Below, piece by piece: positions 22,075 through 33,299 of a stretch of 64,000 bases of DNA. Below the pieces are notes generated by a model that was given only the letters and a program-made list of their open reading frames with translations, ran no database searches and had not been told where the DNA came from. Numbering within the stretch: position 1 is the stretch's first letter; the number at the start of each line of letters is the position of its first letter. The DNA comes from Ariolimax columbianus (taxonomy: Eukaryota; Mollusca; Gastropoda; Stylommatophora; Arionidae). Where the stretch lies: assembly GCA_036924085.1 (NCBI GenBank), contig JAVGWX010000005.1, positions 39,261,483-39,325,482 of the forward strand. Direction: 5' to 3'. The position numbers and the translations under genes were made by a program.

Positions 22075-22412
22075 TTAGAGGTATTTCACAATAGTGCGAG
22101 TAATGATTTCGTCACTCTGGCAGCCATATCGAACGAGGTAGGAGAGCAACTCAGAAGATAGTAAATGTGTATACAAAACATACAACAACAACAAAACTGC
22201 CAATACGTCTTTTCCCCATTGCTGGGGTAGTCGAGGTTTTTTTAGGCTGAAAACTACAGGCCGCTTCAAAACTGCTGTCGCCACGTCGTGTGATAGCTAT
22301 GTTTGCTTATTTCACCCTCAACAGAAAAATAATAGATCCCATACTGGGATTCGATCCGCTGCCCTCCTTGTCGGAAGGCCGACCTCGAAACCGTTCGGCC
22401 ACGCGCTCCTAA
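22075..22412 (-). mobile_element. tRNA-derived SINE with Leu/Ser-like head
   Basis: The minus sense starts GGAGCGCGTGGCCGAACGG, a class II-like A box, then CGAGGTCGGCCTTCCGAC and a B box GCGGATCGAATCCC (22343-22356). A body of about 200 bp follows and includes a TTGTTGTTGTTG-type run. It ends near 22075. The missing anticodon-arm structure and 3' end argue against a functional tRNA gene. Confidence 0.75.
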
Positions 22413-22586
22413 AAACATAATGAAATCGAATGTATAGTTTGTTATTTCACTTTATGCTGACTCTGTGATACCAGTGCAAAACATGGCATTTGCCAAGGTC
22501 TCGTGAAAAATGAAATTCTACGCGTGAAGTTAAGTGTTTAAAGAAAGTCATCGGTGTTACCATGAAAGACATAATGCAAAACGGCG

Positions 22587-23687
22587 ACATTTACAGTACG
22601 ATCGGCATTACGTCATGTGCAGAATACATTTACAGTACGGTCGGCATTACGTCATGTGCAGAATACATTTACAGTACGGTCGGCATTACGTCATGTGCAG
22701 AATACATTTACAGTACGGTCGGCATTACGTCATGTGCAGAATACATTTACAGTACGGTCGGCATTACGTCATTGGCAGAATACATTTACAGTACGGTCGG
22801 CATTACGTCATGTGCAGAAAACATTAACAATACGATCGACATTACGTCATGTGCAGAATACATTTACATTACTGTCGGCATTACGTCATGTGCAGAATAC
22901 ATTTACAATACGGTCGGCATTACGTCATGTGAAGAATACATTTACAGTACGGTCGGCATTACATCATGTGCAGAATACATTTACAGTACGGTCGGCATTA
23001 CGTCATGTGCAGAATACATTTACAGTACGGTCGGCATTACGTCATGTGCAGAATACATTTACAGTACGGTCGGCATTACGTCATGTGCAGAATACATTTA
23101 CAGTACGGTCGGCATTACATCATGTGCAGAATACATTTACAGTACGGTCGGCATTACGTCATGTGCAGAATACATTTACAGTACGGTCGGCAGTACGTCA
23201 TGTGCAGAATACATTTACAGTACGGTCGGCATTACGTCATGTGCAGAATACATTTACAGTACGATCGGCATTACGCCATGTGCAGAATACATTTACAGTA
23301 CGGTCGGCATTACGTCATGTGCAGAATACATTTACAGTACGGTCGGCATTACGCAATGTGAAGAATACATTTACAGTACGGTCGGCATTACGTCATGTGC
23401 AGAATACATTTACAGTACGGTCGGCATTACGCCATGTGAAGAATACATTTACAGTACGGTCGGCATTACGTCATGTGCAGAATACATTTACAGTACGGTC
23501 GGCATTACGTCATTGGCAGAATACATTTACAGTACGATCGGCATTACTTCATGTGCAGAATACATTTACAGTACGGTCAGCATTACGTCATGTGCAGAAT
23601 ACATTTACAGTACGGTCGGCATTACGCCATGTGCAGAATACATTTACAGTACGGTCGGCATTACGTCATGTGCAGAATACATTTACA
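22587..23687. repeat. 39-bp satellite, 28 indel-free units
   Basis: The unit begins ACATTTACAGTACGGTCGGC and ends GTGCAGAAT. The first unit starts at 22587 and the last full one at 23640, exactly 27 x 39 bp later, so there is no net indel. A partial unit follows. Each unit includes ATTACGTCATG with few variants. All three plus frames are open through the array because the period is 13 codons. No independent sign of coding was found. Confidence 0.97.
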
Positions 23688-23717
23688 AGCACAAAATACA
23701 TTGGTTTAGTCTTGTCA

Positions 23718-23883
23718 TTACAATGCACCTTTATGAACTTCCACTGATGTCTTGTAACGTTGAATGCACCTTTATGAACTTCCACTGATGTCTTGTAACG
23801 TTGAATGCACCTTTATCAACTTCCACTGATGTCTTGTAACGTTGAATGCACCTTTATCCACTGCCACTGATGTCTTGTAACGC
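23718..23883. repeat. 41-bp tandem repeat, four copies
   Basis: The unit begins TTGAATGCACCTTTATGAAC and contains CCACTGATGTCTTGTAACG. It follows the 39-bp array by about 30 bp and is unrelated to it. Confidence 0.9.
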
Positions 23884-24204
23884 TGGTAGATCTAGCAACA
23901 CGGAACTAGGGCGGCTGCAAGGCAGATGGATAGATGACAAGGCGATTGTGCAGCGAAGTGGGCTCACCGTGACCTAGGCAACACACTTTACACAGGACAG
24001 ACCACTTAAGCTCCTCACGCCGCGTAGTGTGATACGTGGAAAGAAAACTAACTACTTCACTTCACCGTTCGTATATTGCTGCATCAGTTTTCAGAGTGCG
24101 TAAAACATGCTTCTCTTTACGATTGATGTCTCTATTTTGTTTCACTATGAACTGAACTATGCCGTTGTGGAATAAATAATGCTGACTTACTAATTATTGT
24201 TTTG
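23884..24204. other. Possible LINE C-terminal scrap, otherwise nothing
   Basis: GRLQGRWIDDKAIVQRSG near 23910 resembles the GRPxxRWxDDI tail block of RTE-type elements, but the match is short. Confidence 0.3.
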
Positions 24205-24580
24205 AAAATGTAATGCGGTCATACCAGCCATGATCTACGGATGTGAAGTTCAGAATCTACGCAACTCGGACGCAGTGAAACTACACATTACCCATCAATC
24301 GATAGAGAGACGCGTACTCGGGATCTCGGGGTACTCATGGAAGATCATGCAAAGTTCATACCGTTACACTAGGCATCATAGTAGAACAAAGTAGTGAATG
24401 GAAATTATTCCTATCCGCACATTTTATAGACTTTGGAAAGGCGTTTGATAGTGTGCATCACACTACTCTCTGGTAACTGTTGATACACTATGGAATACCA
24501 GAGAAGTACACAACCCTCATCAAGAATATGTACAAAGTTAGGTTGGTTACCTCTGGATTATACGATCACCTATTTTTGGG
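24205..24580 (+). pseudogene. Two RT fragments in rearranged order
   Basis: 24215-24345 reads VIPAMIYGCEVQNL and HQSIERRVLGIS, a C-terminal RT block. 24420-24575 then reads FIDFGKAFDSVHHTTLW, LLIHYGIPEKYTTLIKNMYK, which is motif A and should lie upstream. The order is therefore reversed on one strand, from rearrangement or from two insertions. Confidence 0.7.
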
Positions 24581-24609
24581 ATTGGTGGTGGTGGAAACGT
24601 AAATTAAAG

Positions 24610-24690
24610 CCAGGTAGACCCGCAGCCTGTTTCCACCGTGATTTAAACTGGCGATCTACAGCAACACAGGTGAGCACCTGACATGAAGAC
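24610..24690 (-). mobile_element. SINE head fragment
   Basis: The minus sense CAGTGGTCTTCATGTCAGGTG and CAGTTTAAATCACGGTGGAA match the A- and B-box regions of the SINE at 18480-18640, with decay. Confidence 0.55.
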
Positions 24691-24741
24691 CACTGATTCT
24701 CTCTGTCTCTCTATATCTCTCTATATCACTCTATATCTCTA

Positions 24742-24774
<33 letters not shown>

Positions 24775-24928
24775 CTATATCTATATCTATATCTATATCT
24801 CTATATCTCTCTATCTATCTATATCTCTCTATCTCTCTCTAATCTCTCTCTCTATCTATCTGTCTCTATATATATATATCTATCTATCTCTCTATCTATC
24901 TCTCTCTATCTATCGCTCTATCTATCTT

Positions 24929-24971
<43 letters not shown>

Positions 24972-25162
24972 CTCTATCTATATCTTTCTATATATCTCTC
25001 TATGTCTATCTCTCTCTATCTATCTCTCTTTATCTATCTCTATGTCTCTATATCTGTCGCTCTCTCTATCTATCTATCTCTATATATCTCTCTCTCTCTC
25101 ACTCTCCATCGCTCTCTATCTCTCTCTATCTATCTCTCTATATATCTCTCTCTATCACTCTT

Positions 25163-25197
<35 letters not shown>

Positions 25198-25222
25198 ATA
25201 TATATATATATATATATATATA
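24690..25222. repeat. (TCTA)/(TC)/(TA) microsatellite block
   Basis: Mixed TCTATC, TCTC and TATA words over 530 bp. The Leu/Ser/Tyr-rich open frames here are by-products. Confidence 0.95.
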
Positions 25223-25689
25223 CAAAAACGTACATAAATACACAGACGATAACAGACAGCCACCCAAAGCGTCAAGTTCAGGACAGCCGTCTGTGCAATC
25301 ATGGCTAAGAGTCATCGATGCTGGCTGATGTCAGTCTTCAGGGCTCTTATGCAGCTGTCTCTTCTCAACACTCTTTGTATTTCTGATTCTATTTTTCTTC
25401 TCCTCAACTTTGTGTTCCATCTCAAGGATGTGGAAGCCATAATGTGAATTATTACATTTCTCTACAGTCTGCGGTTTTATCAGGTTGAATAAGTTTACGC
25501 TATTTAACCGGTCACGTAAATGATTATTTTGTCTCTTTCATCCCCGCCGAAAATAGTCATATAATAAAATGTGAAGTTTTTGTAATGGTAATGTATATAA
25601 ACATATCCATAGCTGTCTCACACAGTTAGGATATGATGTACATAATAAGGATCACTATCAAGGACTTTTGATTGAACATAAATAGTTAC
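25223..25689. other. No gene recognised
   Basis: Unique-looking sequence with no motif recognised. Confidence 0.35.
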
Positions 25690-26660
25690 TAGTCAGTGAC
25701 AATCGCAGGAAGAACAAAAATGATTACATATTGGTAACATGCAGAAAGAAAACACAACTTAATATACCATGGTCACATACTGAGCAAGAACATGAGATAA
25801 ACCGCATTAAATGTCACATTCTAAACAAAAACGTAACATGACATTATGAATTGGTAATTCTCAAAATTGAAACGTAACATAGCGACATTAGATCTTGGTA
25901 TTATGCAATATAACTTTTTTTTAACATAGCCAAATCAAATATTGGTGTTATGTACGAGAACTTAACATAGCGACATTAGATCTTGGTATTATGTACGAGA
26001 ACTTAACATAGCGACATTAGATCTTGGTATGATGTTCGAGAACTTAACATTGCGACATTAGATCATGGTATTATGTACGAGAACTTAACATAGCGACATT
26101 AAATGGTAGCATTCTGTACAACAACATAACACAGCGGCATTACATGGTAGCATTCTGTATAACTGCATAACACAGTGGCATTAAATAATCACATAATGTA
26201 CAGTAAGAAAACATTAGCACATTATATAGTCACATTATGTGCAATAATATAACATAAGGACATTACATAGTCATATAATGTACTTGTACAACAAAGTGAC
26301 AAACCGGCATTCATTAATCACATTATGAACACGAACGTAACATGACGGCATAAAGTCGTCACATTATGTTTAGAAACGTAACAGAGCAACATTAATTGGT
26401 AACGTTAATTACAAGAACGTAACGTAACATCATGAATTAGGCACAGTTTTTACAAGAGCCGAACGAAACGAAATTAATTGGTCACAGTATTGACACGGGC
26501 GTAACTTGACATCATTAATTAGTGACAGTATTTACAAGTACTTAAAATACCGACATTAATTGGTCACAGTATATACAAGAACGTATCGTAACATCATTAA
26601 TTAATCACAGTATATAAAAGAACGTAACTTAACGGCATTACTTGGTCACATCTAATGTGT
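25690..26660. repeat. Diverged tandem repeat, core unit about 41 bp
   Basis: The best-preserved units (25945-26100) read TACGAGAACTTAACATAGCG and ACATTAGATCTTGGTATTATG. Flanking units drift in length and sequence but keep AACGTAACAT, CATTA and TGGTCACA words. This suggests an old array renewed in its centre. Confidence 0.8.
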
Positions 26661-26894
26661 CTACCTTCCCAGGCTTTGATTAACCGCATAGTAAAGGATC
26701 ATTTAATTGTGACTTGGTCTAAATAGGAAGATAACATAACTGGGTATTAATTAGTAGGCTATATACGAGAACACGAAATGCCTTATCATTAATGCGTCCC
26801 ATTATTTATAGAATCATAATGTAACAAATATAATAATCGGTTATATTTGTTAACCAAAATAACTAATACGTGAATAGGTATTTTCTTGCATTGC

Positions 26895-27250
26895 TAATTC
26901 GGTGAGACGAGACTAACGTCTGGTCAGGCAAAACTTAATGATCGAACGAAGCAAATTAATAGTTAGGCCAATTTTACTGAGCAAAAACTTCAACGCATTT
27001 CTCCCTATAAACAGGCTCTTACACGGCAATATGGTTAATTAGGTGGGAATCGACGAGATCTCTGTGGTGGGGAGCGACACGCTGACGAAATCAAACATAG
27101 TACTACTGTCAGAAGAAGCCCGAACCAGCTTCCATGAGCATGAACAGGCCCGCTAAGGAAACTCATCACCCAGTTCACTGACCAGGGCTCACAAGAGAGT
27201 AAACGTACTCAATGTTGGCATTCAACAACATTTTTCTAATTCGACTACAA
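26895..27250 (+). repeat. Interspersed repeat family B, copy 1
   Basis: It shares GACTAACGTCTGGTCAGGCA, ATCGACG, GATCTCTGTGGT, GACACGC and TTGGCATTC with 29745-30095 and 33300-33645, in the same order and on the same strand. This is the most diverged copy. Confidence 0.65.
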
Positions 27251-27289
27251 CAATCACTAAAGCTACGTCTTCAACTGCAACTACTACTT

Positions 27290-27295
27290 TACACA

Positions 27296-27326
<31 letters not shown>

Positions 27327-27480
27327 GCAACAACTACTACTTCTACTACTACTCATACTACTATTACTAAAAACTACAACTGCTGCTGCTACTACTGCTA
27401 CACATACTACTACTACTACTACTACTACAATTACTTCTATTTATACTAATACTAATACTATTAGTTGTACTAGTTGTTAC
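27290..27480. repeat. (ACT)n microsatellite
   Basis: Interrupted ACT/TAC/ACA trinucleotides over about 190 bp. Confidence 0.9.
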
Positions 27481-27725
27481 GGCACTACTATTACTGCCAT
27501 TGTATTTACAGTACAACTAATGTTCATGTTATTATTACTAACTTGTCGTCACCACTGTGTACAAATCATCGAGCTGTTACGAAAAAAACAGATCTTGACG
27601 GATTGGTGTAGCACTGCATTCTTATTACCCGATGCGGCGTCCGTGGTTGAGGTGCTGCGATGGCCTGAAAAAGGCTCTTGGTTCATCATGGCATACCATC
27701 GCTAAAAAGCGAAATAAGTTTATTC

Positions 27726-29211
27726 TTCTTCTTCTTCTTCTTCTTCTGCGTACACAGTCAGACAGTAACCATTATTTTTTCGAAAAAAGCGGCGGTCATC
27801 CTGAGGCTCTCGCCACTGCCATAGAGCTTGTCTTGCAGTTCCACTGGTAATGGCCACATCTGCTCTCTCTGATCCTCGTATGTCGGGCAGTTCTGCAGCA
27901 GATGTTCAGTGGTCATTTTACCAGTACCGCACGGGCATTCGTCGGTACACCCTATCTTCAATTTGTTGAATAGGTGGTACCTCAGTCTGTTGTGGCCAGT
28001 GCGAAGTCTGAAGACAACGACCTGCTCTCTTCGGTTCAACTGGTAATAGGCATCGTTTTTGGTGTAACCAGTATGTTCGGTTTCCCATTTGGTCATGTAT
28101 CTGGCTTTGATAAGCCGTTTTGACTCTTCGTACGTCATACTGGTATCTGTTTGTGGTAGTCTTGCACCTTCTTTTGCCAGTCTGTCTGCCTCCTCGTTGC
28201 CTTGGATGTTGCAGTGTGACGGAACCCATTGTACCACTACCCTTTTTGGTGCGGACTGCTGGCACAGTTTGCAGAGTGCTGCTCTTAAGTCATTAGGCTC
28301 AGTGTTTTTCTGGCTTTTTAGCGCTGTGACTACGGCCAGGGCATCTGTAAACAGGACTATCTGGCTTTCATTGCTTTCGCCTGTCAGCATTGCTTCTACT
28401 GCAGCCTTAGTGTCTCTGCCTCCGCTCTGAAATTGCTTGAGAATTGATTTCATGCCTCCTGTTATAACTCTCATGGCTTGGTTTTGAAGTATGTTAACTT
28501 TATCGAAGTTCGCCTTTGCTGCTGTTGTCCATGCCGCAATGCCATACTCGAGAACTGGTCTCACTCTTCCAGTGTACAGTTTCTTTAGTATGCCTTCGTC
28601 TGCTCCCCAGCTTGTGCCAGCAAGTTTCCTCATGATTGCCATTCTTTCTCTGGCTTTCATTCGGTTTCTCTCAATCTGACTTTTCCATGTCATGCGCCGA
28701 TTAAATGTGACTCCCAGATAGGTTGGGTTGTCGTTTGGCTGCAGGATTTTGCCATTTAGACTTAATTTGGTACTTTGGGGTTTTAATGAAAGCGAGAATA
28801 TTGTGCATGTGGTTTTCTCCTCGTTTATTTTGACCAGCCATGAGTTCGCCCACTCTTCCAGCGATGTTAGGGCCGTCTGCATCCGATTTCTTGCTATGGT
28901 GAGATTCTTTTCAGAGGTCCACATAGCCAGATCGTCTGCAAACATTGAGCTATGGACTCTTCTTGGTATATTCTCTGTAATATCGTTTATATATACCAGG
29001 AAGAGTGTGGGTGACAATACTCCCCCTTGGGGTACTCCCTGCTCGAGTGTCACCTTTTTGCTCATCTGCCCTTGTACTTGGACTCTGGCCGTTCTTTGTT
29101 TGAGGTAGTGGTTGAGTTGATCCACTTATACATCTTCCCACAGACATCACTTCTTCTTAGCTTGACTCTAAGTCCATCCTTCCAGACTTTGTCAAATGCC
29201 TTTTCCAGATC
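27726..29211 (-). mobile_element. 5'-truncated, internally deleted main-family LINE with 16-bp TSD
   Basis: The target duplication CGAAATAAGTTTATTC is perfect at 27710-27725 and 29212-29227. The (TTC)n block next to the left copy is the (GAA)n tail in the minus sense. The element is truncated within the RT motif A region (KAFDK). A linker segment of about 165 codons is missing between GGMKS and the middle of RNase H. Confidence 0.93.
27758..29125 (-). pseudogene. RT plus partial RNase H, 455-codon open frame
   Basis: Open for 455 codons from an internal ATG. RT motif B is GVPQGGVLSPTLFLVYINDI and motif C is FADDLAMWTSEKN, with both Asp present. LGVTFNRRMTWKS and RPVLEYGIAAW follow. The linker and the first RNase H strand with its catalytic Asp (TDGS in other copies) are deleted; the joint reads KSILKQFQSGGRDTKAAVEA, where a compensating shift restores the frame. 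The second Asp (FTDALAVVTAL), WVPSHCNIQGNEEADRLAKE and the CPCGTGKMTTEHLLQNCP cluster remain. Lacking RT motif A and one RNase H Asp, it should be inactive despite the long frame. Confidence 0.9.
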
Positions 29212-29227
29212 CGAAATAAGTTTATTC

Positions 29228-29744
29228 AACTTGCCTACCTAGCATAAGATAAATGCACTTTATTGAATAGCAGGATTAACATATTTATCGATCAGACAGA
29301 AGCATTCCCAAAAGAAAACCCTAGGATTATATATTTATATATGTCATTATTATATCATCATTCGTTCGTTCCGTCTTATCAGACGATAGTAATTGTATTT
29401 CGATAAAAAAGGGAGTAACTAAAGCCCATGACGATAGCGAATGTGACTCGTTAGACCATTCGAGCAGAGCAGCAAATTCCACAGTGTGTGTAAGGAAAGT
29501 CAGAACCATTTGTGGCATCGCATGGTGTGGCGTGTCTTTTCAAACACTGAGCCCTTAGACTATCTGCATTCAGCATCTCCTTTGTCTGTATCACATGCTT
29601 AATCCTGCTCCTCTGTGAAAAAATAGCCATTGTGTCGCAGCCTTCGAAGACCAATCATTGAAAAGATTGTCACAGTACCTGTTCTTTCCAACGCTCCTGC
29701 GTTGGTGATCTTGTCTTGCACCCATATATATATATACACACACA
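29228..29744. other. No gene recognised
   Basis: Unique-looking sequence with a short TATA/CACA run at 29725-29745. Confidence 0.4.
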
Positions 29745-30095
29745 TGGGTGGGGACGATGACTAACGTCTGGTCAGGCAAAATATACTGATCGGATATGTA
29801 AGTCAGGATCAGGCAAAACATACGGGGCAAGATCATCAACGCGGATTCCTAGTAGACCTTCCTGGAAACGGGTTGTTTACATGGCAGTTTGGCTAACGAG
29901 GTGAGGGATCGACGTGATCCCCGTATTAGTGAGTGACACGCAGATGAAGCAAAGCTTAGTAGAACCGCCTGGACGACCCCGGTCCACCTTCATCAGCATA
30001 CTCAGGATGTGAGAAAAACTACAGCATCTACTTAAGGTCCTTTTCAGGGCATACAAAATAGTTACCTACTCATTGTGGGCATTCGCAAACAACAA
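29745..30095 (+). repeat. Interspersed repeat family B, copy 2
   Basis: It contains ACTAACGTCTGGTCAGGCAA, ATACTGATCGGATATG, GATCGACGTGATCCC, CCACCTTCATCAGCAT, TCCTTTTCAGGG and CATTGTGGGCATTC, then an AACAACAACA tail. It matches 33300-33645 well throughout. Confidence 0.75.
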
Positions 30096-30637
30096 CAACA
30101 CACACATACACACGAGGGATGGCCGTAAAGTTGTGCACTTTAGTATAAAGATTCAATGCACTATCATGGTTATGATTGTAACTATATTCCGTTTCTGTAC
30201 ATTCTCTTGTCACGGTGATCCTTATTTATCATATATTCTTCACTTTTCTGACGACATGATTTTATAACTTCTCCGTCCGGGCCAGGAACTAAGTCTCCAG
30301 CTCAGTAATCACGTCCTTCAGGTCAGAAAAACAGAGTCCATTTAGCAGATTTGTTTATGTTTAAGAACACGGAGAAGTCACTAAGTGCCATGTCCAGTGA
30401 GTTTGGTGAATGGGGAATGGTTTCACACCCGTACTTTTGTATGGCGTCCATGACTTGATTATTGATCAGGAGAAGTTGTTCCAGGCCCAGTGAGAGTTCT
30501 TGAATCAGGGAAATAGGATAGTGAAGAATTGAAGAATTGAACTAATGTTCGCACCAATTCCCAGGTAAGTGCCTTGATTCCGTCTAACTACAATGCAAAA
30601 CTTTTCGACCATCCCTCGTATAAACAAATATATATGA

Positions 30638-30668
<31 letters not shown>

Positions 30669-30689
30669 GATGCATACATGCATACATAT
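30096..30689. other. No gene recognised; short (TA)/(CA) run
   Basis: A TATATATA/CACACA stretch at 30625-30670. The rest is featureless. Confidence 0.4.
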
Positions 30690-30980
30690 AGTTAAGTTCT
30701 TGCCCATCGCGAAGCGATGATGGCAACAACATCAGACGGTTTTGGCTAAATACTATGATGTATGTAGATTATAGTGAGGAGGGATATGCGCTGGTCACCA
30801 ATCTCACTATAATCCCGAGTTACCTTGGATCAGTGGCAAGACTATTGGTAGAGACGACTGTAGGTAACTCCGGATGCAGTCACTCTGGTTTTAGCTCCCG
30901 TTAGACCAGTGGTCGCTTGAAACGCGGGATTCGATCTCCCACCTTGTCCGTTCATTCCTGTAAGAGGCGAGTGCCTTATA
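30690..30980 (-). mobile_element. SINE-like repeat (family D) with tRNA B box
   Basis: The minus sense has GGGAGATCGAATCCCGCG (30924-30941), a B box. A shortened A-box side (GGCACTCGCCTCTTAC) is cut by a TA microsatellite at 30976. The distal body, with CCATCGCGAAGCGATG and GATTATAGTGAG, matches 38865-39000. Confidence 0.6.
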
Positions 30981-31040
30981 TATATATATATTGTTTTAAA
31001 TTTGGGTCACTGTGAATATGGCATTCTTCATATTTGTGTT

Positions 31041-33128
31041 TCTTCTTTATCTTCTTCTTCTTCTTCTTCGTACGCAGTCAGACAGTAACCATTATTTTTT
31101 TCGAAAAAGCAGCGGTCATCCTGAGGCTGTCGACACTGCCATAGAGCTTGCCTAGTGTTGCCACTGGTGATGGCCACATCTGCTCTCTTTGATCCTCGTA
31201 TGTCGGGCAGTTTTGCAGCAAATGCTCAGCGGTCATTTTCCAAGTACCACACGGGCATTCGTCGGTGCCACCTATCTTCAATTTGTTGAATAGGTGGTAC
31301 CTCAGTCTATTGTGGCCAGTGCAAAGTCTGAAGACCACGACCTGCTGTCTTCTGTTCAACTGGTAATAGGCATCGTTTTTGGTGTAGCCAGTATGTTCGT
31401 TTTCCCATTTGGTCATGTAACTAGCTCTAATAAGCCGTTCCGACTCTTCGTATGTCATACTAGTATCTGATTGTGGTAGTTTTGCACCTTCTTTTGCCAG
31501 TCTGTCTGCCTCCTCGTTGCCTGGGATGTTGCAGTGAGATGGAACCCACTGCACCACTACCCTTTTTGGTGCGGCCTCCTGGCATAGTTGACAGAGTACT
31601 GCTCTTAAATCATTAAGTTTAGTATTTTTCTGGCTTTTTAGTGCTGTGACTACGGCCAGAGCATCTGTAAGCCGGACTATGTGGCTTTCATTCCTTTTAC
31701 CTGTCACCATTTCTTCCACTGCCGCCCTCAGTGCCTCTGCCTCCGCTCTGAAATTGCTTGTGTATTTTCCAGTAGCGAATGACAGTGTTATTTTTCTGCC
31801 ATTTGGTCGGCTCAGGAATGCTCCAGCCCCTCCGTTCTGTGTTGTATTTGTTACGGAACCGTCAGAGTATGCATGGGTCCAGGCCATGCTTGGGTAGTTT
31901 TCCATTATGTAACTGAGGGTAGTATATCTTCTTTCTTTTTCAGACTGGCAGTTTTTTTTCTCCAATACCTGGTATATTTTCTACCACCTCTGGAAATATA
32001 TGCTGCCCCCAGGTAGATTTTCTTACAGTAGGGATGGGCGTTGGTGTTAGTGCGTTCATGGGGTTTTCGTGCATCTTTGCTTTGGCTATTTCTGCAAATT
32101 TTCTTTGCTTTAGTTTCCCATTTCCGAAATTGTCTCTAGTGCATTGGATGGTCAGTCAGTCTTCTGAGTTTCTCTGATTGCAGCTGGGCTCTGCAGTCTC
32201 TTCTGTCGGTCATGGATTGCAGTTTTGTAATCTTTTCCAGTTCTGCATTTGGCGTTGACTTCATGCCTCCTGTTATAACTCTCATGGCTTGGTTTTGGAG
32301 TTTGCTAACTTTATCGAAGTTCGCCTTTGCTGCTGTTGTCCATGCCACAATGCCATACTCGAGAACTGGTCTCACTCTTCAGTGTACAGTTTCTTTAGTA
32401 TACTTTCGTCTGCTCCCCAGCTTGTGCCAGCAAGTTTCCTCATGATTGCCATTCTTTCTCTGGCTCTCATTCGGTTTCTCTAGATCTCACTTTTCCATGT
32501 CATGCGCCGATCAAATGTGACTCCCAGGTAGTTTGGATCGTCGTTTGGCTGCAGGTATTTGCCGTTTAGACTTAATTTGGTGTTTTGGGGTTCGATTGAT
32601 AGCGAAAATATTGTACATGTGGTTTTTTCCTCGTTTATTTTGACCAGCCATGAGTTCGCCCACTCTTCCAGCGATGTTAGGGCCTGCTGCATCCGATTTC
32701 TTTCTATGGTGAACTTCTTTTCAGAGTTTCACATAGCCAGATCGTCTGCAAACATTGAGCTATATGAGGTATATTCTCTGTAATGTTATTATATACACCA
32801 GGAAGCGTGTGGGTGACAGTACTCCCCCTTGGGGTACTCCCTGCTCTAGTGTCACCTTTTTGCTCATCTGCCCTTGTACTTGAAATCTGGCCGTTCTGTT
32901 TTTGAGGTAGTGGTTGATCCAGTTGTACATTTTCCCACAAACTTCACGTCTTCTTAGCTTACTCTAAGTCCATCTTTCCAGACTTTGTCAAATGGCTTTT
33001 CCAGGTCCACCCAAACCGCTACTGTGTGTTTCTGTTCCTGGTAGGCGTCTTTTATTTCCTGGGCTATGAGGATGACCTTGTCCTCAGTGGATCTGTGCTG
33101 TCCAAAGCCTGCTTGCTGTGGAATTAGT
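31041..33128 (-). mobile_element. 5'-truncated main-family LINE with 11-bp TSD
   Basis: The target duplication ATATTTGTGTT is at 31030-31040 and 33129-33139, abutting the (TTC)n side and the 5' truncation point. The element runs from inside RT (IPQQAGFGQHRSTEDKVILI) through RNase H to the (GAA)n tail. Confidence 0.92.
31078..31965 (-). pseudogene. LINE RNase H and C-terminal domain, uninterrupted
   Basis: Open for 295 codons. The RNase H set is complete: YSDGSVTN (Asp), FRAEAEALRAAVEEM (Glu), LTDALAVVTALKS (Asp) and WVPSHCNIPGNEEADRLAKE (His and Asp). The C-terminal CPCGTWKMTAEHLLQNCP Cys/His cluster ends the domain. This is the best-preserved RNase H in the window and is useful as a family reference, although its RT partner is broken. 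Confidence 0.9.
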
Positions 33129-33160
33129 ATATTTGTGTTCAATACCTTAGCTTTGAACAA
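32136..33160 (-). pseudogene. LINE RT region, frameshifted
   Basis: AVWVDLEKPFDKVWKDGL (motif A) lies near 33010. VTLEQGV and the PQGGVLSP-equivalent motif B follow in another frame near 32820. The FADD region near 32750 is disrupted by a small deletion. 32692-32480 keeps the EEWANSWLVKINEEKTTCTI and LGVTFDRRMTWKS blocks, and 32375-32136 keeps RPVLEYGIVAWTTAAKANFD. Multiple breaks make it inactive. The open frame continues to 33160 by chance, beyond the element edge. Confidence 0.85.
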
Positions 33161-33299
33161 TTATCCAACCCTTGAACCGTAACATATCGCCTTTATCATC
33201 CTATCTTACGTAAGTCGTTATCTTCTCCGAGATTTGTGCGCCAGTTCCATTGTGAGCAATAGGCTGTCATAACAATATATTTTCCTCTAAGTATATATT

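Noticed and set aside
22343..22412. Functional tRNA-Leu or tRNA-Ser gene
   Set aside because: The head has A and B boxes but lacks a proper anticodon arm and acceptor closure, and continues into a SINE body.
22562..23788. 408-codon plus-strand frame as a repetitive protein gene
   Set aside because: The 39-bp period keeps all three plus frames open at once. There is no splice, signal or domain evidence, and the frame adds only flanking sequence.
24683..25328. Leu/Ser/Tyr-rich frames
   Set aside because: Direct translation of the TCTA/TC/TA microsatellite.
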